A DNA stretch of 64,000 nt from Formosa undariae (lineage in GTDB: Bacteria > Bacteroidota > Bacteroidia > Flavobacteriales > Flavobacteriaceae), in assembly GCF_042427615.1 (NCBI RefSeq), contig NZ_JBHMEZ010000003.1, positions 868,001 through 932,000 on the forward strand, written 5' to 3'. Position numbers and translations under genes: made by a program. This document shows positions 53,128-61,831 of this stretch, in pieces (the first letter of the stretch is position 1; each line of letters starts with the position of its first letter). A model generated the notes under the pieces. That model saw only the letters and a list, made by a program, of their open reading frames with translations, made no database searches and had not been told where the DNA came from.

Positions 53128-54342
53128 TTATATATTATAATAAGCATCAACCATTTTTGATACATCAAAATTATTATTTGCCCATGCATTTGCTTCTAAA
53201 CTCATTCTACTATACCGCTCCGGGTTTTGAACACATTCAATAATTGCAGAAGATAATTCTTTAATATTCTTTTCCTCTACAAGTATACTAGTTTTAGCAC
53301 TAACAGCGTAAGGAACACCTCCACTTTTAAAACCTACAATAGGTAATCCCATAGCCTGAGCTTCTGCAGTAACTAAGCCTTGCGCTTCCGCTCTACCTTC
53401 ACTATCTGTTATAGATAACATTAGAAAAACATGACTCAATTCCAATTCTTTTATTATAAATTCCTGAGAACAAGCTCCTAATAATTCAACATGATTATGT
53501 AATTCTAATTCATTAACTAAACCCCGTAAATATTCAAATAAATTTCCAGTCCCTATAATGCTATAATGTATATTAACTCCTTTATCTATTAATATTTTAA
53601 CCGCTCTTAAACCATATTCGTGTCCTTTTAATTCTATTAATCTACCTATACTAACTAATCGAATAGATGTTTTATCAGGTAAAATTTTAGGTAAAATTTT
53701 CGGAGCGTATAATTTTAAATTTATACCCACAGGAACAATCTTAATTTTATTAGATGAGCACCCTAAACCGATTACTTTTTCTTTTAAATATGGTGTATTT
53801 ACTGTTATTAAATTTACAGTTTCAAAAATAACATCGTACCGCTTCTTAATATTAGAATATTTTTTTTCTTCTCTTAAAAAAGCATCAATACCATGGAACG
53901 TTACAATTATTTTGGATTTTATAAAACCTATTTTTTTTAAAAGAGGAACTAAATCTCCTGAAAAGGCAAAATGAATATGAAATAGATTTGCCTTTCGATA
54001 GGGCTTGTAATAGTTTAATTTAAAAATAAATTCTAAACTAATTCTTTGTAAAGCTATACAACATTTAATAAAATAGAAAAAAATTAAAGGATTTAGAAGG
54101 AGAATTATAGCTTTAAAGTATCTCTGAAAAGATTTTTTGGGCTCTCGAAATTCTAATACTTTTTCGTCTAAATTATAGCGCTTATACAATTCAGATTGAG
54201 ACGAATTTTTGCTACTCTTTTTCTTTTGAACTAATATTATAACTTTTTTACCTTGATCTAAAACCTGTAAAATATTTGAAACAACAAATGTTTCCGAAAC
54301 ATTCGGAAAAACTGTTACCATATAAATTATTGTATCATTCAA
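53128..54342 (-). CDS. GT4 family glycosyltransferase
   Basis: A 404-residue GT-B enzyme: FPNVSETFVVSNILQVL at the start, FHIHFAFSGDLVPLL and VTFHGIDAF in the acceptor domain. The donor domain has RLVSIGRLIELKGHEYGLRA, IIGTGNLFEYL and EGRAEAQGLVTAEAQAMGLPIVGFKSGGVP. This resembles colanic-acid-type transferases (WcaL/AmsK group). It follows the GT2 gene after 14 bases. Confidence 0.88.
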   Translation of the reverse strand: MNDTIIYMVTVFPNVSETFVVSNILQVLDQGKKVIILVQKKKSSKNSSQSELYKRYNLDEKVLEFREPKKSFQRYFKAIILLLNPLIFFYFIKCCIALQRISLEFIFKLNYYKPYRKANLFHIHFAFSGDLVPLLKKIGFIKSKIIVTFHGIDAFLREEKKYSNIKKRYDVIFETVNLITVNTPYLKEKVIGLGCSSNKIKIVPVGINLKLYAPKILPKILPDKTSIRLVSIGRLIELKGHEYGLRAVKILIDKGVNIHYSIIGTGNLFEYLRGLVNELELHNHVELLGACSQEFIIKELELSHVFLMLSITDSEGRAEAQGLVTAEAQAMGLPIVGFKSGGVPYAVSAKTSILVEEKNIKELSSAIIECVQNPERYSRMSLEANAWANNNFDVSKMVDAYYNI

Positions 54343-54356
54343 TGCCTCTATTCTTG

Positions 54357-55172
54357 CTATTTACCTAAATTTAATAATAACACTCTAAATTTATTTAACT
54401 TTTTAAGTGCTTTATTTTTTATTAGACTTTGATATATTTTAAAATGTCTAGATTTTGCAAGTTTATCATAATCAACTAAACGCGATGCGTCTTCTATAAA
54501 CAACGGAAAATGTTCTTGTAAACTTTGTGCTCTTTCCTTTAATAGACTATCTCTAAATTCAGGATTAGCTGAAATACCTGTTGTATCATATGCAGTTATC
54601 GTACAATTAATATGCTTATAAGATGCATTATACTTGCATATGGCCTTAACAAAAAAATCCCAGTCCGATACAATTTTAAAATCTTCACGGTAGGAACCTA
54701 AAGATTTAAATAATTCCCTTTTTATAAATGAGGCTGGGTGTGGCAAATGCCCTTTATAATAAAAATGATTAAAGGTCAAATTATTAGGATATTCTTTAAT
54801 TACGGATCTATTATTGTAAACCATTAATAAATTGCCATAAACTATGTCTTTATTTAAACCAAGATTAACAACCTCATTAATACTATATTTTTCTATTAAG
54901 GTATCTCCACTATTTAAAAACAACACATAGTCTCCTTTTACTTGAGCAATCCCTTTATTCATGGCATTGTATATTCCTGCATCTTTTTCACTAATCCAGT
55001 ATGATAGTTTAGGGCCATGTTGTTCTATATAAGTAGCACTTCCGTCGGTAGATCCACCATCAATAACTACATATTCTATCCCATTATAGGTTTGCTTAAG
55101 AACACTCTGCATAGTATTTTTTAAACCTGCTAGATTATTGTAATTAATGGTAATTATTGATAATGTTTTCAT
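54357..55172 (-). CDS. GT2 family glycosyltransferase
   Basis: A 271-residue GT-A enzyme with LSIITINYNNLAGLKNTMQSV, YVVIDGGSTDGSATYI, GIYNAMNKGIAQVKGDYVLFLNSGDTL and SDWDFFVKAI. It is of the WcaA-like short form common in capsule loci. It lies between a GT4 gene and an acetyltransferase gene in one operon. Confidence 0.92.
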   Translation of the reverse strand: MKTLSIITINYNNLAGLKNTMQSVLKQTYNGIEYVVIDGGSTDGSATYIEQHGPKLSYWISEKDAGIYNAMNKGIAQVKGDYVLFLNSGDTLIEKYSINEVVNLGLNKDIVYGNLLMVYNNRSVIKEYPNNLTFNHFYYKGHLPHPASFIKRELFKSLGSYREDFKIVSDWDFFVKAICKYNASYKHINCTITAYDTTGISANPEFRDSLLKERAQSLQEHFPLFIEDASRLVDYDKLAKSRHFKIYQSLIKNKALKKLNKFRVLLLNLGK

Positions 55173-55191
55173 TAATTTTCTATAATATTTT

Positions 55192-55845
55192 TTATTTTTC
55201 TAAACTATCAATAAACCCCTGAATATCATCAAAATATTTATTTATTAAAACTAAATCACTATCATTCCAATCCCACCATTTAATTTTTAAAAGAGACTCA
55301 ATTGTTTTATCATTAAATCTATAATCAATAATTTTTATAGGAACCCCCACAGCAATAGCATATGCAGGAATATCTTTAGACACTACTGCTCCTGCACCAA
55401 TTACTGCACCGTCACCAATATTGACGCCATCAAGAACAGAAACGTTTGCTCCTATAAAAACATCATTACCTATTACGATATTTTCATGTTCATTAAACAA
55501 GTTATGAGAGGCAATTGAATATCCATTTTGTTTTTTTGTACTATAAAAATAAGGACTAGTAGTTAATCTATTTGTGGGATGCTTTCCCCAACCAGAAATA
55601 AAATTTGGACCAATGGAACAAAATTTACCGATAGAAGAGTAAAATATATTTGAATTTGAAGCAATGTAGGTTCCCTTACCTATATTAGAATTCACAATAT
55701 TATACGGGCCATAAAATTTAGTCTTATCTTCTTTTATTGATCTTTTGAATTTATTTTCTATCCAATCAAATGCAATAGTTTTTTTTGTTAATCTCTTAAT
55801 CTTCAAAAACAAACGAAACACTAATTTGTCTAAATATGCCTTCAT
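55192..55845 (-). CDS. CatB-like hexapeptide acetyltransferase
   Basis: A 217-residue left-handed beta-helix enzyme of the xenobiotic acetyltransferase group. It has GKGTYIASNSNIFYSSIGKFCSIGPNFISGWGKHPTNRLT (with the candidate catalytic His), the loop SHNLFNEHE, and IGNDVFIGANVSVLDGVNIGDGAVIGAGAVV. It probably O- or N-acetylates a sugar of the locus B glycan. The 234 bases upstream, to 56079, hold no gene and no clear signal. Confidence 0.88.
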   Translation of the reverse strand: MKAYLDKLVFRLFLKIKRLTKKTIAFDWIENKFKRSIKEDKTKFYGPYNIVNSNIGKGTYIASNSNIFYSSIGKFCSIGPNFISGWGKHPTNRLTTSPYFYSTKKQNGYSIASHNLFNEHENIVIGNDVFIGANVSVLDGVNIGDGAVIGAGAVVSKDIPAYAIAVGVPIKIIDYRFNDKTIESLLKIKWWDWNDSDLVLINKYFDDIQGFIDSLEK

Positions 55846-56079
55846 ACACTCTATACTTGATAAATTTATTATTTATTTATGGCAGCATTACAAAAAGAAT
55901 TAACCAACAATTATTAAATGTGTTAAATTTAGTATTTAAACTTTCATGATAGAGTTTAACTAACATCTACTGAGTTTGCTTTAATTAAAATAAATCTAAA
56001 ATCAGTAATAGATTGCTAAAATTTAATTTTTAATTTAAAACATCATTAATAATAAACTGATTGAAAATTTATAAGTTTA

Positions 56080-56871
56080 TTAAATAGGTTGCTTTTGAAA
56101 TACATCAAAGTCCGAGAACGGATCATAATTAATAATTTCAATATTTAATTTTTCTGCCTCTTTCTTTAGCACCTCATATTGTTGATACAATTCATACTCT
56201 CTATATAAACGTTCTTTAGGAAACGGTTGTTTTTGTTTTTCATAACTAATTTCTATACCAGATTTATGAAGATAATATTCTAAAGACGGTTTGTCATGAT
56301 CATAAAAATGAGTATAAGGTTTTATACATTGCCAATCGTGATTTACTCCTAAAAAACCTATTGTGTCGATTCTACAATATATTGCTAATTGTAATGATAC
56401 TATGGTAACACTCCAAGGAGACATAATGCGCTTTGTAAAATCTACAGGTAAATTACCATTGTAAGCATAATGATATAATTTACGATTTTTAAAAATCTCT
56501 TGTGCTATAAATAAATCTCGACGTTCTACCATAACAGCTGTTTTTTTTGGTAAAATATCATCACAACGCTGCCACCAATTTCGCAATACTTTTTCTGTAA
56601 TTGGAAGATGTGACGCTGCAAATATATGGATATTAGGAGCAATAGTTTCTATATCTGGATGCTCATAAAAATTCCCCATAGTTATAACAAAATCATCTTG
56701 AAACGTAGTAAGATCTAATTTTTTTATAGATGGCCCTGACCCTAGAATTACAGCTCGTTTATAATGGCCATAAGATTGTCTTAATTTAATATTTTCAGGA
56801 TTTCGGTAATCCTTTTTAAACAATCTTTTGATACGTTGTTTTACTTTATATAGAAAAAACTTAATATTCAT
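56080..56871 (-). CDS. Unassigned protein, GT42 sialyltransferase-like or DUF115/MptE-like
   Basis: A 263-residue protein with a basic N-terminus. The core begins AVILGSGPSIKKLDLTTFQDDFVITMGNFYEHPDIE and later has SPWSVTIVSLQLAIYCRIDTIGFLGVNHDW and YTHFYDH. This order, a glycine-rich GxGPS loop, a later Ser/Thr-rich helix and a G(I/V)(D/N)-type strand, resembles both bacterial Cst-type sialyltransferases (GT42) and DUF115/MptE-like proteins. Because CMP-nonulosonate genes are in the same locus, a sialyltransferase role is plausible but unproven. It follows the ABC ATPase gene after 4 bases. Confidence 0.5.
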   Translation of the reverse strand: MNIKFFLYKVKQRIKRLFKKDYRNPENIKLRQSYGHYKRAVILGSGPSIKKLDLTTFQDDFVITMGNFYEHPDIETIAPNIHIFAASHLPITEKVLRNWWQRCDDILPKKTAVMVERRDLFIAQEIFKNRKLYHYAYNGNLPVDFTKRIMSPWSVTIVSLQLAIYCRIDTIGFLGVNHDWQCIKPYTHFYDHDKPSLEYYLHKSGIEISYEKQKQPFPKERLYREYELYQQYEVLKKEAEKLNIEIINYDPFSDFDVFQKQPI

Positions 56872-56875
56872 ATTC

Positions 56876-58153
56876 TTATTCTACAAATGTTGCCTCTAAA
56901 ATGGCTACGTTATTGGATCTATTTACTTTACCACTTCCCCATAGATCAACAGGAAATACGGTAAAAACGAAGACGTGATGTAATAGATCTATTTGGCTTG
57001 CTCCCATTTTCCCATTTTGAACCACTATATCTAGACTATATTCCCCTCCACGCAATAATAGCCTAGGAAAATCAAGGTCAACATATCCTTGCTGTAATAT
57101 AGTTAAAAACTGTATTTGCATCTCATCGGAATAAAAGTCAGCAACATGAACCTCTGTTAAACTTCTAATAACTACACCAAAAACTAAATTTTCTTGTCCG
57201 ATTTCGGTGATTAAATCAAAAAACAAGCGGAACTTTGCTTTTGCTCCTGATAAAACTTCTGATACAGATATCCCTCTGCTATCTAACAATTCTACTTTTG
57301 AGAATTTAATTTCGCCTGTCCCTTTTCTATCTTTACGTTCTAATAAATTACTTTGCAAACCTTCTTTCTGATTAGAAAGATAAAAATCTACAGCCTCATC
57401 CGTAGCCCCTTCAAAAACAGACGTTCCATTTTCAAGTACAATAGCACGTGTACACAAATTCTTTACAGCGGCCATATTATGGCTTACAAACAACACCGTA
57501 CGACCATCCCCTTTACTAATATCTTGCATTTTACCAATGGCTTTCTTCTGAAATTCGGCATCGCCTACAGCCAACACCTCATCGATCACTAAAATATCAG
57601 GCTCTAAAAAAGCCGCTACAGCAAAGGCTAAACGCACACGCATCCCACTACTGTAACGTTTTACAGGAGTATCCACATAGCGTTCACACCCGCTAAATTC
57701 TATAATCTCAGATTCTTTGGCTTTAATTTCGGCCTTGGTCATTCCTAGAATAGCACCATTTAAATAGATATTTTCACGCCCTGTTAATTCGGGATGAAAC
57801 CCTGTTCCAACTTCTAATAAACTAGCAATACGACCTCGGGTTTTAATTTCACCTGTGGTCGGACTAGTTACACGAGATAATATTTTTAAGAGTGTAGATT
57901 TCCCTGCTCCGTTCTTTCCTATTATACCAAGGACTTCACCTTGTTGCACGTCGAAATTAATATCTTTTAAAGCCCAAGCATAATCGCTTTTCCCTTTAGT
58001 ACTGCGGTTATTTTCTTCCCCTATTTTTAAATACGGATCTTCTTTACCGCGTACATTATGCCACCAACGGTTTAAGTCGTGACTAATAGTCCCCGTACCT
58101 ATGACCCCTAAACGGTATTGTTTACTTATATTTTCGGCTTTTAGAATTATCAT
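56876..58153 (-). CDS. wzt: Wzt-type ABC transporter ATPase for polysaccharide export
   Basis: A 425-residue protein. The N-terminal ATPase has Walker A GIIGKNGAGKSTLLKIL (residues 79-87), the signature RYSSGMRVRLAFAVA, Walker B PDILVIDEVLAVGD and the H-loop VSHNM. The C-terminal 170 residues form a beta-rich domain as in Wzt proteins that bind the non-reducing end of the O-polysaccharide. The permease gene lies 2.2 kb upstream, separated by an epimerase, a four-helix-bundle gene and repeats. Confidence 0.93.
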   Translation of the reverse strand: MIILKAENISKQYRLGVIGTGTISHDLNRWWHNVRGKEDPYLKIGEENNRSTKGKSDYAWALKDINFDVQQGEVLGIIGKNGAGKSTLLKILSRVTSPTTGEIKTRGRIASLLEVGTGFHPELTGRENIYLNGAILGMTKAEIKAKESEIIEFSGCERYVDTPVKRYSSGMRVRLAFAVAAFLEPDILVIDEVLAVGDAEFQKKAIGKMQDISKGDGRTVLFVSHNMAAVKNLCTRAIVLENGTSVFEGATDEAVDFYLSNQKEGLQSNLLERKDRKGTGEIKFSKVELLDSRGISVSEVLSGAKAKFRLFFDLITEIGQENLVFGVVIRSLTEVHVADFYSDEMQIQFLTILQQGYVDLDFPRLLLRGGEYSLDIVVQNGKMGASQIDLLHHVFVFTVFPVDLWGSGKVNRSNNVAILEATFVE

Positions 58154-58187
58154 TAGTTGGTAATCTTTAGTTGGTATTTTTTAGTAC

Positions 58188-58216
58188 CGTCATTACGAAC
58201 GGATGTGAAGCAATCT
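58188..58216. repeat. Single ATTACGAGG-type arm
   Basis: CGTCATTACGAACGGATGTG followed by AAGCAATCT: a lone left-arm copy of the hairpin family found at 38.6-39.9 kb. It lies about 35 bases upstream of the wzt start codon. Confidence 0.7.
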
Positions 58217-58397
58217 GCTGTTGGTTCGTTTTTAATCTTTAGTATTGGGTCAAATATAATAATTTATAATACCCATTAACTAGTTTATTAATCACTAATC
58301 CACTACCCCAACATACCCGTTTTAATTTTTATTTTAATAGATACACTATCATATCTAATTGTTTTTATTAATTCTTTATTATTAAATAGTTCAATTT

Positions 58398-58560
58398 CTC
58401 CTCCATAACTCCACTACTAACCCACGACACCACCAAACCACTATTCCACTTCACTACTAAACTACTACACTACTATCCCACTAAACCACTACACCACTAC
58501 CCCACTACCCAACTAAACCACTATTCCACTAAACTACTACCCCATCAAACCACTAAACCA
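58398..58560. repeat. CCACTAAACCACTA low-complexity block 1
   Basis: Degenerate short units of the form CCACTA(A/C)(A/C)CCACTA or ACTATTCCACT, with no fixed period. The last base of the block forms the TAG stop codon of the epimerase gene on the minus strand. The rest of the 58154-58552 gap has no gene. Confidence 0.85.
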
Positions 58561-59461
58561 TCATCGCCAACCCTTCTTCCAAAGTAATTAATTCTCGTGC
58601 TAACACTTTTTTCATTTTAGTAATATCTGGACAACGGCGTTTCATATCGCCTTCCAATAAAGCGGGGAGATGAATAATTTCGGATTCGGAATTTGCAAAG
58701 GCACGAATGCGTTGCGCCAATTCGAGTATGGTAATTTCTTTATCGTTACCCACATTCAGCACATCATTAACATACAAATCATGTTTGTATGCATTGACGC
58801 AGGTATCTATATTATCTTGTATATAACAGAACGAACGGGTCTGCAACCCATCGCCATATAGCGTTATAGGTTTATTATGTTTTGCAGCGTGTAAAAACTG
58901 AGGCACCACAAAATCATCACTTTGGTGCGGACCATACGTATTGAAAAACCTGAATACAGTATAGTCTAATCCATATTGTTGCTGATACGCCTTAAAAAAG
59001 GATTCCCCCACATTTTTAACAATAGCATAAGGCAATCTAGAATTTAAAGGCGTGGTATTTTCATTTTGAGGCACTTCAAAAGGTTCTCCATACACCTCGG
59101 ACGAACTGGAATAAAACACCCGCTTAACCCCGGAGTTTTTAGACAAGCATAAAATATGTTTAATCCCCTCTATATCATGAAGCACCGCTATCGGATTTTC
59201 AAGAGTTCGTTTTACACCGACTACAGCTGCCAAATGAAACACATAATTAATATCGAATCGCCCAAATACAGGTAACATATCCTTGTAATTGTTGACATCT
59301 GCATTTATAAAATGAATATTTGCCAATTGAGGTATATGCTCTATTTTCCCTGTCAGCAAATTATCGACGATTACAATCTGAGTATCGGGCTCTTGAGCTA
59401 AAGTATACGCCAAGCTACTACCGATATTCCCTGCACCTCCTGTAATTAATATTGTTATCAT
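58553..59461 (-). CDS. NAD-dependent nucleotide-sugar epimerase/dehydratase (extended SDR)
   Basis: A 302-residue extended SDR enzyme: NAD motif TGGAGNIGSSLA, FHLAAVVGVKRTLENP, SSSEVYGEP and the catalytic Tyr-x3-Lys in LPYAIVKNVGESF, then RFFNTYGP and GDGLQTRSFCYIQD. The last two match UDP-glucuronate decarboxylase and 4-epimerase relatives. The exact sugar is not evident. The C-terminus ends in the low-complexity repeat, which supplies the stop codon. Confidence 0.87.
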   Translation of the reverse strand: MITILITGGAGNIGSSLAYTLAQEPDTQIVIVDNLLTGKIEHIPQLANIHFINADVNNYKDMLPVFGRFDINYVFHLAAVVGVKRTLENPIAVLHDIEGIKHILCLSKNSGVKRVFYSSSSEVYGEPFEVPQNENTTPLNSRLPYAIVKNVGESFFKAYQQQYGLDYTVFRFFNTYGPHQSDDFVVPQFLHAAKHNKPITLYGDGLQTRSFCYIQDNIDTCVNAYKHDLYVNDVLNVGNDKEITILELAQRIRAFANSESEIIHLPALLEGDMKRRCPDITKMKKVLARELITLEEGLAMMV

Positions 59462-59504
59462 TTTCTTGTTACTTTATTCGTTGCAAGCTTTAAATATGGA
59501 ATGG

Positions 59505-59725
59505 TATTCCACGACACTACTCCTCCCAATTCCATGATCCCACTAAACCATTAATCCACTAAACCACTAAACCACTACACTACTATTCCACCAAACTACT
59601 AAACCACTATTCCACTAAACCATTAATCCACTATCCTAAGAAACCACTACACTACTAACCTACTAAACCACTACACCAAGAAACCACTATTCCACTACCC
59701 TAAGAAGCCACTAACCTACTATTCC
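59505..59725. repeat. CCACTAAACCACTA low-complexity block 2
   Basis: The same kind of degenerate short repeats as block 1 (CCACTACACTACTATTCCAC and variants with CCTAAGAAACCACT). It reaches into the 3' end of the four-helix-bundle gene, whose stop TAG lies in ACTATTCCA. Confidence 0.85.
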
Positions 59726-60078
59726 AACCTACGCTTCACATAATTCTTATATCCCACCAATAATTTTTTAACACTTTCAATTTGAAGCTCTAATAATTCA
59801 GCCGCTTCTTTTTCTATAAATTCTAATTGTATAGCGATTAGCACCTGTGTTTCTAATTCACTAGCCGATCCCATAGCAATTCCTATAAACCGATGTAACT
59901 CTTTGAATCCATTTCTGCCGCTCCCCTCTGCGATATTAGACGGAATAGAAACGGCACACCGTCGCATTTGAGAGGTCAAACCATATACTTCAGACTTAGG
60001 AAAATGGTTCGTAACCTGGTAAATCTGTGTAACCAGCACCATAGATTCTTTCCAAACATCTAAGTCTTTATGATTCAT
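59719..60078 (-). CDS. Four helix bundle protein (S23/Avd-like family)
   Basis: A 119-residue helical protein of the four-helix-bundle family, first known from 23S rRNA intervening sequences and related to the Avd accessory protein of diversity-generating retroelements. The typical sequence is LDVWKESMVLVTQIYQVTNHFPKSEVYGLTSQMRRCAVSIPSNIAEGSGR, then ELETQVLIAIQLEFI. The protein is basic and may bind nucleic acid. No reverse transcriptase or rRNA gene is near. It sits inside CCACTA repeats on both sides, the third repeat family here with one resident small gene. Confidence 0.9.
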   Translation of the reverse strand: MNHKDLDVWKESMVLVTQIYQVTNHFPKSEVYGLTSQMRRCAVSIPSNIAEGSGRNGFKELHRFIGIAMGSASELETQVLIAIQLEFIEKEAAELLELQIESVKKLLVGYKNYVKRRLE

Positions 60079-60104
60079 ATTTTAATTATTAAAAATTAAC
60101 AACA

Positions 60105-60404
60105 CCACTAACCTACTACACTACTAAACCACTATTCCACTCCTCCTAGAAACCACTACTCCAAAAAACCACTACACCACTAACCGACTACACTACTATA
60201 AAAAAACCACTTCACCACCAAACCACTAACCTACTATTCCACTATCCTAAGAAACCACCACACTACTAAACCACTATTCCACTCCTCCAAAAAACCACTA
60301 AACTACTATTCCACTATCCTAAGAAACCACTAAACCACCACACTACTAAACCACTACACCAAGAAACCAAGAAACCACTCCTCCACTCCTCCAAAAAACC
60401 AAAA
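60105..60404. repeat. CCACTAAACCACTA low-complexity block 3
   Basis: About 300 bases of degenerate CCACTA/ACTATTCCACT units, mixed with CCTAAGAAACCAC and CTCCTCCAAAAAACC. It stops at the 3' end of the wzm permease gene. No gene or other signal lies within. Confidence 0.85.
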
Positions 60405-61292
60405 TCAAACCGTATCAATAAACTTCTTCTCGGTACTATTAAATACAATCAGACCGAATAAAAATACCAATACGCTGACTGCACCGATATAAATGATTTG
60501 CATGGTTGAAATCGTTCCAACACCTAACATAATATGTCTGAAGGCTTCGATAACAATAGTCATCGGATTATAAGCAACAAGCCAAGATATACTAGGCAGT
60601 TTTTCTTCGAAATAGGACAACGGATACATTACCGCCGAACCATACATTAATAATTGCACACCAAAACCGACTAAAAAGGTTAAATCACGATATTTTGTGG
60701 TCATGGATGAAATAATCATTCCAAATCCTAATCCCAATAGTCCCATAATAAGAACGAGAACGGGTAATAGCACCAAACTCATCTCTGGTCTAGTTGCATA
60801 AGCCTTATCGGTAAAACCAATAAAGTATACATAGAAACCAATAAACACTAACATTTGGATACCGAATTTCACCAAATTAGACAGCACGATCGACATTGGG
60901 ATAATCACTCTAGGAAAATACACTTTCCCGAAAATGGCCTGGTTTTTAGTAAAGGTATCACTGGTACCGGTTAGACAAGCTGAAAAATAATTCCAAGCAG
61001 TAATTCCGGCTAAGTTGAATAAAAATGCAGGCACACCAGCCTTTACAGGAATGGCTGCCAAATTATTAAAGATGACTGTAAATATTATAGACGTAAATAA
61101 CGGTTGAATAAAATACCATAACGGTCCTAAAATAGTTTGCTTATAAACCGTAACGATATCACGTTTGACAAACAAAAATAATAAGTCCTTATACCTCCAA
61201 ATTTCCTTAAAATTAAGATCTATTAGTTTTCGCTTAGGAGATATGGTATATAACCAAGGTAATTCGGGTTGGTTTGAAGAATTCAATAGCAC
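60405..61292 (-). CDS. wzm: Wzm-type ABC transporter permease for polysaccharide export
   Basis: A 295-residue ABC-2 family permease with six membrane helices. The conserved N-terminal part is IWRYKDLLFLFVKRDIVTVYKQTILGPLWYFIQPL, and the later YNPMTIVIEAFRHIMLG is typical of O-antigen/teichoic acid exporters. It pairs with the Wzt ATPase. The start encodes MLLNSSNQPELPW; other starts nearby are possible. It is the most upstream minus-strand gene of locus B. Confidence 0.93.
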   Translation of the reverse strand: MLLNSSNQPELPWLYTISPKRKLIDLNFKEIWRYKDLLFLFVKRDIVTVYKQTILGPLWYFIQPLFTSIIFTVIFNNLAAIPVKAGVPAFLFNLAGITAWNYFSACLTGTSDTFTKNQAIFGKVYFPRVIIPMSIVLSNLVKFGIQMLVFIGFYVYFIGFTDKAYATRPEMSLVLLPVLVLIMGLLGLGFGMIISSMTTKYRDLTFLVGFGVQLLMYGSAVMYPLSYFEEKLPSISWLVAYNPMTIVIEAFRHIMLGVGTISTMQIIYIGAVSVLVFLFGLIVFNSTEKKFIDTV

Positions 61293-61464
61293 TTGTTTTA
61301 GACGTGCTAATATAGCAAAATTGTTTTTAGTTCATAGTTGGTGACTCGTAGTTTTTAGTGGATGTTAAAGTTCGATTACTTTATAACATCATGATGAAGT
61401 CATATAATATTAAAATGACACGGATATTCATTTAAAAATAGAACAACGAAGTCTATAATCAAAA

Positions 61465-61745
61465 ACAACTACTCGACTATCCTACTACCCCATCACAACA
61501 CTACTAAATTACTATCCCACTACACTACTAAACCACTAATCCACTAAACTACCAAACCATCACTCCCCACGTCATTCCGAGGCACGAAGGAATCTCACAA
61601 TTTAAGTTACAATCAAAAAACACCACGGCATTCCATAGAACAACTAACCCAATATACCACTACCAAACAACCAAACCACTACACTACTATTCCACTATCC
61701 CACCAAACAACTACACTACTACCCCACTACTCTACCACCCACTAA
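61465..61745. repeat. CCACTA low-complexity block 4 with an inserted GTCATTCCGAGG unit
   Basis: The CCACTA-type block (about 61465-61568 and 61640-61745) is interrupted at 61570-61596 by GTCATTCCGAGGCACGAAGGAATCTC, a hairpin motif repeated downstream of the HAD gene. The gap 61293-61831 otherwise has no gene. Confidence 0.8.
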
Positions 61746-61801
61746 ACCCCAAGAATACCGAAAATAACATCCACTTAACACCTTAACACCAATTAATGCT
61801 G

Positions 61802-61809
61802 TATTTTTG
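61802..61809 (+). promoter_or_regulatory. Possible -7 element for the HAD phosphatase gene
   Basis: TATTTTTG is an exact match to TAnnTTTG, 22 bases before the ATG at 61832. It supports that start over an upstream ATG at 61796, but no matching -33 element was seen. Confidence 0.35.
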
Positions 61810-61831
61810 GACCTTCAAAAAAAGAAACTAT

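Noticed and set aside
59719..60078. Diversity-generating retroelement (Avd-like protein)
   Set aside because: No reverse transcriptase, template repeat or variable repeat was found near; the four-helix-bundle protein alone is common in Bacteroidota.
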